Shown here: positions 1-13,348 of the stretch, piece by piece
Layout: each line of letters opens with the position of its first letter
Position numbering within the stretch: the first letter of the stretch is position 1
Assembly (NCBI GenBank): GCA_008508345.1
Contig: QNGE01000938.1
Coordinates: 38,609 to 102,608, forward strand
Direction: 5' to 3'
DNA: 64,000 bases
Source of the DNA: Paragonimus westermani
Lineage: Eukaryota; Platyhelminthes; Trematoda; Plagiorchiida; Troglotrematidae
Notes under the pieces: model-generated
The model's database searches: none
Seen by the model: only the letters and a program-made list of their open reading frames with translations
Told to the model about the DNA's origin: nothing
Position numbers and translations under genes: made by a program

Positions 1-1
1 C

Positions 2-93
2 CTCCAACGATCCATCCCGTATCTCTGCCGTATTTATCACGCGATTATCTCGATCCGCCATCATCTCGAACCGCTGCTACTGAATAGTGGTGT
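2..93 (+). CDS. Possible internal exon of an unrecognised gene, cut by the left edge
   Basis: The frame starting at base 2 is open past base 240 and reads like a helical protein at its start (for example YLCRIYHAIISIRHHLEPLL). A strong donor, GT followed by GAGT, begins at 94 and would end the exon in phase 0. A second frame starting at base 1 is also open for 28 codons, so the frame is not settled. No family was recognised. A stop-bearing open segment at 823-995 on the same strand could be the last exon of the same gene, but at least one more exon or an unseen junction would be needed because the phases (0 and 1) do not match directly. Confidence is low because the segment is short and truncated. 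Confidence 0.2.
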
Positions 94-822
94 GAGTAGT
101 ATGGTGCGACCGTATCTCCTCACTACACTGGTATGGGTGGATAATTTCTCAATTTTTAGCTATCCTTCATTGTTTTTTACATATCGTATTCGCGTTTTCA
201 ATTTCTGTGACCGAAAACATTGGGAAAATTTTGAAAGGGCGTAATGTGTGTATTATTCCCGCTCTTACAAAATAAAGCAGCACAATGGAATTTGCTTAGA
301 ATGTCAAGTAAAATGGGTTACACATAGAAACATTTGAAGTGGCCACAACCACTTATACACCCACCCTACGGGTTACAGTTATTAGGCAAAATACCTTCCT
401 TCATTTGTCTTGAGCTGTTTTATACATCAAGTGGGTGTAATTCTGACAGGGGATTATGGTGAGCCAGAAACCAAATGCTTTCGCCCTCGACCCAGACTTG
501 AATGTATGACTCTAGGTTTTGGTTTATTCAAATATTCTGGAAGCCAACTTGTTCCACTGATTCCCTAAACGACTTCGTCCTGACTGCAAGTCGACTAGCA
601 CGAAGTCTCAGATTACCAACCTGTTTAACACATCTGCTTGATGTCAGACTTAGCGTTGGAGATTTTTCGATTTTTATAGCACCTCGTCAACTTTGAAGAT
701 AAGGTCCTGATAAAAAGCATGCTCTGGTGTTTAAACCTGCGTGTCCAAATCATGTTTAGTATAAAATACAAACTCCAGTAACCTCTCATGAACATATGAA
801 ATGTGTTTTTCCAATGCACTAG

Positions 823-995
823 ACGAAGTGCGCATCGTGCATCGGATCTATGAGAGCATATCTGTCCTCATTATTGGACCAAACGGATTGCCGGTGGTAC
901 TAACGAAAATGTCCGTTTCATTCCACGTTGAGCTTTGCAGTGCCTGGCACAGATCCACCGCTGACTTCAATCAGTTGCTCACAACACATTTGTGA
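823..995 (+). CDS. Possible terminal exon of an unrecognised gene
   Basis: An acceptor-like tract (TGTTTTTCCAATGCACTAG) ends at 822. From there a phase-1 frame of 57 codons runs to a TGA at 993-995. The predicted residues are mixed hydrophobic and polar, with a beta-like stretch (SISVLIIGPNGLPVVLTKMS) followed by a short helical-looking tail. I do not recognise the family. No AATAAA follows within a few hundred bases, which weakens the reading as a last exon. It may continue the gene suggested at 2-93. Confidence 0.22.
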
Positions 996-3821
996 AGCAT
1001 TTATATTGAGTTCGGCAAAGAGAACCTAAAAAGATGTTGCGCGGTTTATTTCAAGCTCTTTCGAAAGAGTTGGGGACATTCGTAATATTTGTCGCTTGTC
1101 TAGCTCTGTAAGAATTCCTGACTTTTTGCCTCGCCTGTCTTATATATTTTGGTCTTCTCAGCTAGCGTACAGAATCCTCAAAAACCTTGAAATATCTCAG
1201 TAATGTCTCATTCGCCCAATTCTATTGGCTGGAACCCTAAATGTGCTATGTCCGTCGGGTAACTTGCTGATGGCAAGATAAGGATTCCCTTCAAAAGAAG
1301 TCTATGTGGTGCTCAAACACATAAACAAACTCCCACCAAATCACTTATGAAACTGTCAAGTAACTGCAGTTTTCTTCGGGAGGCTGTCAGACTCAATGGC
1401 TACGCAGAGTGCATGACGGCAGTGTCACCAACCAGCACCGAGCCAGCGTTGTCGCCTGAAAGCGCAGAGTAATTTAGGTGACCGTATGACTTTACAGCCG
1501 CTGTTTTTCGAACTTTGACCAAGATTTATTTTCCACAAATATAACTCACATGAAGTCCATCCGTCCGCGGTCTGATAACAACTTACAGTTTGCTGCTAGA
1601 AATGATTGCTAATGGCTCGATTTCAAAGAAGATAACGTCAAACGATTGAGGGCTTCTGTATTTCTGTAATGTAGTGTAGTTTATTCAGCCGGACGAAAAA
1701 TGGTCGCCTTCATGAACACGGGAAAACAGATCCGTATTTCTGCAACAACTCTTCCCACCGTCACTTTCCTAAGACGACTAAGGTGGATAAGTATTTAGCA
1801 ACTCGATGAAAATCAATCAACAGGGTGTTGACTATTCAATTTGACAATAAGCTTATGTGAATGTGGGATGAATATAATCCTTCTTGACGCATATTTAGAA
1901 ATTGAAAACACCTATAAATTTATCATTTTGACAGACTATCAGGTGCTCACTTTTTCTTGCGAGAATCAATCTGTAACTCATTCATAATTTCCGGGACCAT
2001 TGTGAACGACTAATCGTTGTTTTCTTATCAAGTTTAAATGATCATTTAACCGCCTTGTAATACTAGGACAGCCAGCTATAAACTTAGAAATTTTTAATGC
2101 AATAATGTAATAACAATAGTTAGTGGGTCAAATGAGGAAGCTACATATCACCAATATGCTAAGTTTGAGAAAATATTAATAATTGGGCTGAGATCCGTAC
2201 AATGACATTAACAAATGTTTAGAGACAGTATAATGAAGAATAAAAATATTGGTCGGATTTAGATGAGTGGGTATGAGGGTCAGCCCCTCTAGCCGTCAAT
2301 GTAAATGGGGTTGATCGATCCAAGACTGGATATTGTATGTCAGGGTCATCGGATCCCTCGGATCTGTTAACAAATTATCCTGCGTTGGTGAGGTTGATGA
2401 CCGCTTTGTGATAGCGCAATTGCCCTAAATTACACATGAGTACTCTTTATCTAAAGGTGAATAGGCGACTGCATATGCCCCAACCAATGCCAGAAACTCA
2501 AGGTGTTTTCACCGTGTTTCTTCTGCGTGTGTCCATTTAGACTACAGTTCCCATTCGAAAATTTTTATAGTTTATACCACTTATGCGACCAAAACAAACT
2601 GAGGGATACTTGCAATGCCTCAGGGTTAACTCCTTAGCAAACCAACTCAATTTATTTTGATGTAATGTGTTTTCTCTCTCTCATCCCCGCATTGTGGCCC
2701 AAGACGTTGAGTGATTTGACTCCGTGTAGGCTCAGTAGTAGAGAACCTTTAAAACCATACATACGTTGTGGCGAAAGGACCCTCAGGTTCATTGTTCTTA
2801 GAGTGCTTATTTCTACGGTGGTTCTACAATAGTAAACAACTGGGTTCCACAGGCATGTATACAGAAATGCAAACCTCAGCTTGATGGTTTATTTGCCATG
2901 CAGGTGAACAGTTCTCATAGAATTGTTTGATAATCTTTCTGTTCTTCACAAGGTTGAGGTCACAGGCGTCATAGAAAGTGTTGCCTGTTTTCATAGATTG
3001 AACGTTAGGGTCACGTAAATTTTCCCTGACTTTCTGTCCAATATTCCCATCAATTCAGGCTATTAAACTGACCTCATCTTCACCGGAATCGGAGTTCAAC
3101 TCTGTGTCCGGACAACCAAATGTTCTAGTAATTAGATCTGGTGAAAGTTTAATATGATCAAGCTCTTGTCTTGTATCAAAGTGATCTGGTCAAAAACTTC
3201 GTTCCCTCGGGACCGAATTTTAAGTGTATATGAGAGTTTAACCCGGAGAGTAGTAATAAAAACAATATATAAAATAGTCTACATTTTCACTACAAAAATA
3301 TTGCAAAACCAACCACAATTAACCAATATTCGTATTTAAATTAACATCTCCATCTGAGAAACTACAGCCAATCAACAGTGCGATTCCTGAGTTCGTATGG
3401 AACGCACATGACATATTTGTGGACTTGTTCCTATACTGGTCAGTCCCACTAAAACGCACGCCAGTTAGGGTGATTAAACTAGCTACTGGCGGGGAAGTAA
3501 ATCGTGTAGTCACGTAAACTTTAAGAAGTCAGTTAGAAAGTTTTTTGTGAAAAGCTAAACGAAACGAGGCATTAAGCACGTGGAAGTTATTAGTTAGTTA
3601 ATGACAGACAGACAAACTAATGTGTTCGTCAATCATGAAAGTAACCTAACAGAAATTCAGATGCACCACACCGACTTGCGAAATTAATCTTTGTATTTTT
3701 TATTGTTGTTTATAAACAAAACGGGTTTGGAAGAAAGTATTAAGTGAAAATAGCGAAGCTACATGATGTTTGTTTTAAACTGACCGTCGTTAGTTTATCG
3801 TGTTCTTTTTTGGATCATCAG
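996..3821. other. Stretch with no supported gene
   Basis: Short open frames only, the best being 41 codons from an ATG near 1347. No domain, RNA gene, long repeat or clear splice pair was recognised. The stretch is A+T rich with scattered homopolymers. Confidence 0.5.
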
Positions 3822-3863
3822 ATGAACATGATTTGTAAGAAACAGGAGCTTAGTAGCCAACAG
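3822..3863 (+). CDS. Weak candidate first coding exon, 14 codons
   Basis: The segment starts with ATG immediately after an acceptor-like AG (3820-3821, preceded by a T-rich tract) and ends with CAG before a good donor (GTGAGC at 3864). It is 42 nt long, an exact codon multiple, and is frame-compatible with the phase-0 candidate at 4943-5140. The two would join into a protein of about 79 residues with no recognised domain. Splice-site pairs of this quality do occur by chance in A+T-rich DNA, so this is only a flag. Confidence 0.13.
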
Positions 3864-3999
3864 GTGAGCTACCAGTTCGGATCTCGTTCGAAACCACTGA
3901 CGAAATATTCGAATGATATTGCCTCATCTAGCGCCTCTAACGTTGGTATTCAGAGTAGGCAAAACATAGTGACTGATAGCGTTGGTGTGTATGGAACGC

Positions 4000-4024
4000 G
4001 ATTCGCACTTCCAAAGTGCGAATC
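4000..4024. repeat. Perfect 11-bp inverted repeat with a 3-nt loop
   Basis: The arms are GATTCGCACTT (4000-4010) and AAGTGCGAATC (4014-4024), separated by CCA. The match is complete over 11 bp. It could form a cruciform or an RNA hairpin. It lies within a small open frame that ends at 4037, and no T-run or other mobile-element end was recognised beside it. Confidence 0.8.
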
Positions 4025-4942
4025 ACCCCTCCAGTAGTAGAGCATTCTCCTTCCTACGTCCCTTTTGAGAGCAACATGCCTAAGAACGTGGACGGTTTCA
4101 TCTAGTTGTGTAACCCGCCAGCCTTCAATACAACAGAGATATCAGTGAGGTAGCGGAAACAAATTTTGTCTTTGCTAAGTTGCTTCATCTATTTTGTTTA
4201 GAGAGCGTCAAGTTGTGAATGGATAGTAGGATACATCAAGCCTACATTCGTTCTCCTCTGCTCTATGGTTCAAAAATATGTTCTGTTCCTGAAACAGTTA
4301 TGTGTAGACCTGCTCTCTGTTACCATGGTGTTCCCTGCCATTTTGTCCACATCAAATAGGATGGTCGCATCAGCGAGAAGACCGTTCGGTGGTGCGTAGT
4401 TCGGAACGCTCGAGGCGTGAGATCAGCTGGTGAACCATTTAGATTATGCAATCTGCGGTTGTTTGGACACGTATTTCACGAAGCAGCTTTATGTTTCCCG
4501 TGTCGAAAATTATTTGTATAGACCACGAACAGTCCAGTAAAACCGCAGACGTAACAAACATCGACAATGCCACGATATATGTAGGTCCTGACTGCTTCAT
4601 TGGGCAAAGTTGGTAGGTGCCGTCTGTTCAGCTGGAGTCCCTACAATCACTCAAGTTGCCCTCTAGAACCGCTATCTGAGATGGCAATGCATCGCAGTCA
4701 ATGACATATCTGCGTTCTCACCATTTCTAGTTTTATCGCCTAACCTTGCTTCATCAGTTTTTCTCCTTTCTGCTGGTTTTTCTTCTTTTAGCCTGTTAGA
4801 CATCAGTGTTGCAATGAATGATCATCTAAGCCGCAGTACTCCTTGCACAGAATTAGAAGTCTTATGAATCAGCGCACGAATTAATCTAAAGTGTTGATTT
4901 CAGAATCTAAAGAATGAAACACTAATGTTATGATTGTTACAG

Positions 4943-5140
4943 ACTCATCTGGTCATGAGCATTTGTGGATCACGTCAGCCAACGAGTGATAGCATATCGT
5001 GCACCAATTATTTCACTCGTTTTCTTACAAGCGATGCTCACAAAATCAACGACGTTTCGAGCATCGTACGCTCCGTTCACTGGACAAGGATTGCCCGTTT
5101 TATTTCATCCCATACTTTCCAACCAAAAAATTTAGAATAA
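4943..5140 (+). CDS. Weak candidate terminal exon with an AATAAA at the stop
   Basis: A phase-0 frame of 65 codons follows an acceptor-like TTGTTACAG and ends at TAA (5138-5140). An AATAAA polyadenylation-type hexamer overlaps the stop (5136-5141). The product is basic and serine-rich, without a recognised domain. An overlapping frame at 4999-5217 is equally long, so frame choice is uncertain. The only context in its favour is the frame-compatible 42-nt segment at 3822-3863. Confidence 0.17.
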   Translation, partial: THLVMSICGSRQPTSDSISCTNYFTRFLTSDAHKINDVSSIVRSVHWTRIARFISSHTFQPKNLE

Positions 5141-8100
5141 AAAGTGGTTTATATCAACCTGAAAAATGCTACCAGAAACTGCAAACTCGTAACAACTTAG
5201 GTGTAAATACTGTGTAAGTACTTACCAAAATCCTGACCATCATTTCCCCACTCTTTCTGTTACCGGCAGTAAATCACTGGGGGTTAAATAAAGTCTCCGA
5301 TATGTTTAACACTCTATGATGCCTAGACCGTCTCTGTCAAGACATCATCCGTTAATCTTTACGAAGACTTGAATGTTTTATTTTGCTAGTTAGTGTACTT
5401 ACCTCTTGGCATACCGATAAGATCTGAGTGCGTCCTGAACAAATGTATTTGATGGTTTGGGGAAAAATCTGGTCAATTCGTTATCAGATAGAACACGAAA
5501 ACCCAATTAGAACATCAACAATGTTATTGCTATATGAAACAGGAAGGCGAGCCATCTTTTTTTGTAAAGCGCTGTTTAATTAATGTCTTTTCTCCCACGT
5601 TCACAAATGATAAGTGGGCTACTGTCTAAGATCATATCCTAACTATGCAATACCGTTTGCCTTCGTTAACTTCAACAACTGTGTTCTGCTTTGACTAACG
5701 ATTCTGAAATTTGGCATCTGTAAGTTGGCAGTTTAGAGTACTTAAAGTTTAAAGTGTTTGAAAGTGTTTGAAACAACAGAAACCATTTCCACAATCACCT
5801 CGCTTGTCACATGGGATGATTCAACAGAAGTTAGCGAACTGCATGGAGTGTGATTGTAAACACGTTCATCTGAGTTGAATTGAGCCTCTAAAGTGCATTC
5901 ATAAGTTCGAATGCATTTAGTGGTGTGTACCATGTGAAATATTTATCGGCATATTTCATTTCAAATAACAATGGGTAACCCTGAAGGCACTCTTATTTAA
6001 ATCGTTCCGTCACACCTGTAGCCGGTAATTCGACGCTTTAAATGGTTTTTATTCAGACAGTGGATCAAACGTTTGCAACGCTTTATCGAGATTGTGTGAT
6101 GATCATTCGCTTGAGCTATTTCAGGCACTAAACGAAATATTAAATTTCGACGGAGTCCTGGATTTATCAGCGCCATTAGCCTTCTGAGGAGGAATGAAAG
6201 AAACCTCGTACTCAACAAAACCGTTGGTATGATCCTTTCCATATCAGTTTTCATGCCGGTTCTTTTCGTATATCAACTCATTGCTTCTTTAATAAAAGTT
6301 TGGTAATGTGGATGACTTCAAAGTCAAAATCACCCAAAATTGACTATAATCTCTTCACTCAGATCGGTCGTTCGGCTATCCCACTTGGTAATGGAGCACT
6401 GGACTCGAGTTTGTTGTTAGTGTATATCCTCTTCTGTACGGGAAGTTGTGCCTCAGACCGACTGATTCTGTCAACGACAAACTGTATAGTGTGCACTGTT
6501 TTCAGTATGGAATGATCTTGTTGATGACGTGTAACAGAATGACGGGACTTTGTAGGTTTATGCTTGGAGACACCATGCATGGTGTAAAGATGGCGCAGGG
6601 AAACGAGTCCTGAACTGGAAGACTTTGAAGCAAACCTACGACACACGGCAAGTTAATCACACTCATATCTCATTCATGACAAGTGGGTTACGTACCCATG
6701 TTTTCCAGTAATCTAACTTAATCTACCTGGGATATTGGCTGTAAGTATCCACAGAATTCACCAGAGACAAGCTTAAAGGTTGCCATATGTGAACATCTGC
6801 AAACTGTGGGTTATGACAACGTACATGTCTGAGCATATTCATAAGTACTAGCAGATAAGCGTTCGGCTACCTGTTATTCTGCAGAGCTGACAGGCAAACG
6901 TTTTCAACAAATTCAGTTTCCTGATGCCCCTTCAAACGTGATCGCCAGCTTGTGTGATTTACAATCGATATAAACAGTTGTTTACAGCATGCCTAAAAGA
7001 AGTGTTCCACTAGGATGGTGCAAAAATGAGGAGACGAACGAACGTGTGTCGAAGTGTTGGATCAGCCAGGATCACAGCTGATGGAATCAAGTGTCAAATA
7101 AGTGCATAGGACTGACACAAGAGGTTAAATAATGAATATTTCCGTTGACTGTTCAGTGCGGTTATGAGGAACGTTGTTGTTATTGAATCACGTTCAATTG
7201 TGCATATGCCTGCGTAGAGGTTAGCAAATCAGAATTTAGCTTAATGAATTTCCAAATTGGTGCTGAGCCAGCAAGTTGTCGTACGCTTGAATTGTCTTTT
7301 CACCCCTAGTTTACAAAGTATGTACTATATTGACTATATCGTATGGGATAAACAATTTTGGGCCTCAATATGGAACTGCTATAATATAAATCAAACGATA
7401 GTTTCGATATAGGGATTCCAACCATAGAAAACTGCCCTGATGAATAAAAATGTGTTCTCCAGATGATTTCCTACCACTTACTACCCCTTACCAACATTGT
7501 GATTAGGACCGCCTTTAGTTATCCCTAAAATTACCACCCACACAGCACGCGAACAAAAAAGCACATCTTAACAACTGAAATCAATGACCGACATCCGTAT
7601 GCATACCGATGACTAGTGTCAACTTCGAGTATTCTGTTCATATAGAAAGTATAAAAGTTTATACTTAACCGAAACCAATGTTTTTATGAGTTCTGCTACT
7701 AGTTTGTGTGAGCTGGAATAAAAAATTACTTGCAAGGCAATCTACAAAGGTATGACGTTGTGTTACATAGCAAAGACTATTCCTGATCAGTAAGGTTCGT
7801 CAAACAAATATACCTGGGTTACAGTCTTTTCAAACCAACAGAGTCAATATTTTGTGAATTTATTTCCGTCTTATACATTTTAATGCGCGTTCGTATGCAA
7901 AAATAACATGAAACAACGTGATTACTTAACGGGGACCTTCTTGAAACGTTACTGTAGCTGTGACGGTTGAGTGCACACCAGTGTCCAGGCATTACTTGTT
8001 ATTGTTTGTCAATTGGATTGTTGCTGAAAAGCACTGACGCATGAACCGGTGGATAAACTTTTTTTCCGCTTGCCTCTCGGTCAGAAATTTGTTAGAATTA

Positions 8101-8473
8101 TCAGATTGTTGAGAATTTTGCCATCCAGTAGGGCAGGGGCTATTAACAGAAGGTTTTGAACACCTGACAATAAATTATATGGTGAGATGTCACAACAGTT
8201 AAGAATACGACTGAACAATAGGTTGCAAAAACGGTAATTATTAAAACCTGTTTTACCAAGCCGACGTACGACGGTGATCAGAAAACCCTGTCCGAGGTGA
8301 ATTGGCTGTTTAATCAATAAACCATCTTCCTTGCCACACGATCAGATAAACGTTTCCAATGACCACTTCAAGAGGCTGATTCGTTGCTAAGAAGATGTAA
8401 GACCTGAGTCTGAAGAAACGAACGCTTGTCTACGATCGATCGATACTTGTGTACTCAATTTATTGCTTTTCAG
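5141..8473. other. Stretch with no supported gene; one 10-bp tandem pair
   Basis: Open frames of 60 to 95 codons occur on both strands (for example 6359-6646 and 5997-6254, both - strand), but none shows a family motif or a convincing splice context. A direct tandem pair of AAAGTGTTTG is at 5751-5770. Nothing else was recognised. Confidence 0.5.
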
Positions 8474-8702
8474 CAACGGTAACAGAGGGTTAGGCCAAAC
8501 GGATCAAAGAATATCATTCGGCTTGGGTCGGCACCGACATCAAAATACAACCACTATTGCATCTACCGTACACCTAGTTGACCCCAATTATCAGACTGAC
8601 GCCGAGACTACCTTTTGGATGCTTTACAAGAGCCCAACCTCTCAGCCAAAACCAGTCAAACAACTCACACTCGCCAAGACCGAATCGACTACCATTCCCT
8701 GA
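8474..8702 (+). CDS. Weak candidate terminal exon, polar and threonine-rich
   Basis: An acceptor-like tract (TTTATTGCTTTTCAG) ends at 8473 and opens a phase-2 frame that runs to a TGA at 8700-8702. The product is rich in T, Q, S and P (for example YKSPTSQPKPVKQLTLAKTE) with no membrane segment or known domain. No AATAAA was found close downstream. The evidence is only acceptor quality and composition. Confidence 0.15.
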
Positions 8703-11700
8703 CATAAACTAATTCTCTGTTGGCAAAACAAATTCACACAAAGTTTACGACTCTCTGGATCATAGTCAGATCATGTTGTTCTTTTTCACCTAGAGAGGCA
8801 TAGCATCGACCCGAATTTGCTGAAGTAATTCGTATGCGAAACGCTCACCATCTTTTTATGATTCAGCTTTGAGTATTTAAGAGTTTTAATTTTTATACCT
8901 GTCAATAGTCGATCCTCTAAATTCTCCTTTAGTTCTCCTGAGGCTGTTTTATACACAGCAGGAGAGAATATACCAATTGACGTCGATTATTGCAATGTTT
9001 CACATCTAGGTGACACACGTGAACGTTTCCTACACGACCTTTCAAACCATACTCTTGACGTGTATCGCCAACAAGTTGAGTTGATCGACGAAGTTTCTTC
9101 TAAGTCATATGGGCTGTTCGCTTAGGTAATGAGTGGGATTAACACAAAACACAGTGGTAGAAAAATGTCGGAAATAATATTTTTTCTAGGCAGTATGACC
9201 CTTCTCAGTATGAAGCCAACGTGTTATGTGTACTTTTCTTGGTTTGCATCAGAATTGTCTGACAACTGAACTACAGTGTGCCACCAAACAAATTATATAC
9301 AGTTTTAGCCAAAACTTCTTGACTTATTACACTGCCATGACTGAATGCTAGACAGACTAATAGTTTGCAGACCGAAGGCAACTAAAACCAGTGAGCTGGT
9401 CACTAGGCGAAAAGAAGGGTGGAACTATTACTCCAAGTTCACTGGGTCCAGATTGTTGATTTCATTAGGCCGAGTCAAACTAATCGAATGAGCCCCGCTC
9501 AGCTATCTTGTTTTCTGTCTTCGCTTATCCGATCGATTTGTCTGGCTGTCTGGAGAGACTCAAGAAGTAAGTAGTCGGTTTCAAAGCTTGTGCACTGCTT
9601 TTCAGTGGGTCGTACACACGTTTCAATGAATTAAAAGTGTGATCAAATAAAGTAGGACAATGAAAGCAAATTAAATGAAAACTTGAAAGCCGGAGATGGT
9701 TTTGGCAAGAATTACCGTGTTGCGATGCAGTTCCTACCAGACAGCCAAATCACGGTCCTTATAAGAAGTGAATCCAATAAACCATCAGTCAGATCAGTCA
9801 GTAGAAATAAAGCACGGCCACAAGACAACGTAATGCGATTAAACGGCAGGCTTTCTACCCATCCTTTATAGTGATTAAGTGCGAAATATTTCGTCACTCT
9901 TGGCTAGGTGCGTTGCTGGAGTCAACTTTAATTATTCTGTTCTTTCTAACGAGGTATACATGAATGACAAATGTTTTGCTTAATAGTTAAAGTTTAAAGA
10001 AATTCGCCGTTTTACAGAAGGCGAATGATTTCTCATCAGTGGTCAACAGCAGCTTCAAGTATATCCTGGAGCCAACAGGGATGATAGAAAACGATGAACT
10101 CATACTGTATTTGTGTGGGTATAAGCAGGTCAACAGCTCTGTTCCAGAGGCATTTAGAAAGTAACTGTATTTAAACGTCAGACAACCTCAAAAAATGGGC
10201 TGAATATATTCCGAACTCAAAAAATCCACAAGTGCAATTCAGCTCGATTCAGTTTGAGAACACGTTTTCACTGTTTAAACTTAGAATGATACACCTGTTG
10301 ATGTACTGCATGCTCGTGTGTACACAATAGGTAGACTATAATTTCTGTCTGTAGGCAATGGAAACAAAACTTGTTAGTCGCCTGAATCTGGAATCACAGA
10401 CAGAACAGTAGGGCTGACGGGTTAGGCTAACAGTAGCAACCAGGGCATGACGACATTATCCAAAATCTATCATTTTCTATCCAACTCATCACGTGAGGTG
10501 TATCAGTCAGTTACTTGCCTGTGGGCCAGCTAACTGTCAGATGTAGTGGATTGATGAGCGGACATTAGCTTATCCGTCCATCAAATCTCTTGCAGCCAAC
10601 CAAGCGAGTCAATTTTTTGACAGTCAATTTATCTCACTAGTCAACAGTCACGTGCCGTGAACCGCCTAACATCGATTAGCAGAAGATAACCAATCAAAGA
10701 TACTGTAGAAAATTCTTGGTTGTACATTATTTTTAAAAGTTTTAGATCAAAAACTCTACAAAAGTGCTCGTCAGCTACCCGTGTTATCATAACGTTGAAC
10801 ATGGATTTTATCCATACAAAGTGGAATAATTTCAAGTAAAGTAGCTTGAGAAGTCCGTTGCTGATACGCTGTCATGAGGCATTTTTACCCGGAGGTGATC
10901 TAGTTCAATAAAAGTTCAGCAAGTAGGTCTTTCGGTTGAGTACTTGAATGACCTACTTCTTTCGTCTGGGCAATTTATTTTGCCAGTTGCGTGGATGGTT
11001 GTTTTCCTCGGTTTTGTTGGAATTCTCGGATTTATATAAAATATCTGGTAGCTAGGCAGGTGGCAGCTTGTCATAACAATTGTGGCCATTCAACAACTTT
11101 TCTCAATATAAGTGAAGTGTTTCGAACTTTAAAACAATATCTTCGCTGTCTGGTGCTGTAATTCTTTTTGTGAAAGGAGTTCACTATTTTGCCTCTCCAG
11201 TTTACCTCCTCTCTCCTTGTACCATTTCTTGAACACTCAAATTTGGTCAATGACGGTTTTTATTTAGATATTTGTGCGGTTGTTTTTGGTAATGGAGGGT
11301 GGCATGCTTGTAAAGATCAGTCGCCACAATATGTGGTTATTATTGTGCAGCTGACATCTCTGGGAGTATTCATTTCAGCTACCAGCTGATTTGGATATGC
11401 GTAATACGCTAAAATAAGAGACTAAAATCTGGTTTTTAACCAGTTGGCAGTGGTTTATAGTGCAAGTACGGTAAGAGCTTGAGTGGGATCAGTTGCATAG
11501 CCGAACGGTTAAACTGCTTTAAAACTGAACCTCATTGACATTTGATCGTAGCCTTCAAAGTTCATGAACACTCTTTGTTAGGTTACTTTGAAGCACAATG
11601 CCAGATTAACTTTCTGTGAATAGCAGGAGGAACGTTGTCGACATACCTGTTCTTTAATATTGTGACACATTGATGGTAGCTGTGATCTATTGATCTAACA

Positions 11701-13348
11701 ATGGATACTTTCGCTTTATCATATGCAGACCTCGTATCACACACTTCTGAGTAATATTAATCCGATTATATGCGTAAGTTACGAGATGTGGCGAAAACAG
11801 AACTCAAATCTAGTGTTTTTCAAACAAGTGGGTCAGCCGATAGGACTTACAAAGAGTAACTGCAGTTGGTACTCATGTTATTTCATTTTCACTAACCAAT
11901 ATGTTAATTTCAATTTTTCTGTTCAAGCGATTGCCTGCCAAAGTTAATTCTGTAATTATTTCGGGCCACACAGAACTCAACATACCAGCAAAACCGTGCT
12001 GTTTGTCCGATTTGATTCCATAAAATACACTAAGATTTTTTGTGCTATTGGGTATGGAAACACGCAGGGACCGCAACAAGCCAACCGTAACTTTACTACC
12101 TTCTGGCGGCAACAGCCCGCCAAATGAAAATCTGAACGAAGGAATATTACTAAACTGTTCACAGTTGTATGATCATTATTGTCCTTTACTGTTCATCGAA
12201 ATAAAACTAATCAAAGGAAGCAGACAGTTAGCTTGCGGGAATAATTGAGCATATCAATTTCGTTCAGTGGGTCTTCTCAACACAACTTGCCACTGGCAAT
12301 TTTATCGTCTTCCACATACCTATTTGGCAGTTATAAAACCAATCCTGCTTGTCGCATTTTTTTTGAATTTTTACCGTATAAAATAAGTGTAAACTCTGAG
12401 ATACTCTCAATCGATAGTTACACGCCGTCCGATTGGATGTGCTCTTCGAGGCATAAATCAAAAAAGCGTTCAAAGGAATGTGTGTATGTTTGTCTAAGGT
12501 CTTTGCTGCTCGTACGACATTAAGCGTACAGTGTTCTCCACCCTAAACTAAGACCTGCAATGTCTCCTCTTCAATACCCTCCCCGTCATCAGCAGCAGTA
12601 GCATCATTATCAGAGCACTTTGAACACGGGTGAATAGCCTGTCTGTTTGTTTGAAAGTTTGACTGACTGCTTGAATGATTGAGCGACTGACTAACTGACT
12701 GCTTGAAAGAACGCATGAGTTGCTTCACCCACTTTTTTCCACAAAACTTTCTTTCCGAAGTAAGAAAATATTAACTTTTTTGATATTCTTCGTGCTTACT
12801 ACTAGAAATTGGCGTGACAAACCTACCTCCTTTCGAGCCACACAATACCACGACTGAATCAAACCTCATTAACTAATAACATGTACCGTGAGTAAACTAT
12901 TTTTTTAAATCTGTAATCATAACGGTTGTGTAAGAAAATAACCAAACCGAAAGAGGATTTGGGTCTATATATCCAACACCTACGTATTCACGCTAAGCTT
13001 ACGTCGGGGCCAAAACACAGGCGGGGAAAAGATGTGATTGAATATTGGAGTGAACAACATGAGGTTAGATGATTAACGGAATGAAAAACGTTAGTTGTGC
13101 AACAAGAAAACTCTTAATAACCCGGGTATCATTCGTTACTAGGTCAGGCGAATTCTGTGACAAATAAAATATGCTGATTACTTTGTAAACCATAACAAAT
13201 ATCATTCTTAAAAATTCAAGGTTGTAAGCAGCCATTTTTGATAGTTCCCACCAGACACATACAGTTACAAAGGATTCATTAGATTTATATATAAAACAGG
13301 AATATGGCTAACCTGATAGTAATGGCTATGAAAATTGTGGGTGGCTGT
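8703..13348. other. Stretch with no supported gene
   Basis: Several 60 to 92 codon frames overlap one another on both strands between 11.7 and 12.7 kb, which is the pattern expected of non-coding DNA. A short irregular run of GACTGACT and CTTGAA words lies at about 12655-12710. No known element was recognised until the Penelope-like relic begins at about 13349. Confidence 0.5.

Noticed and set aside
6359..6646. 95-codon - strand frame as a gene
   Set aside because: No recognised domain, no splice context, and a + strand frame overlaps it.
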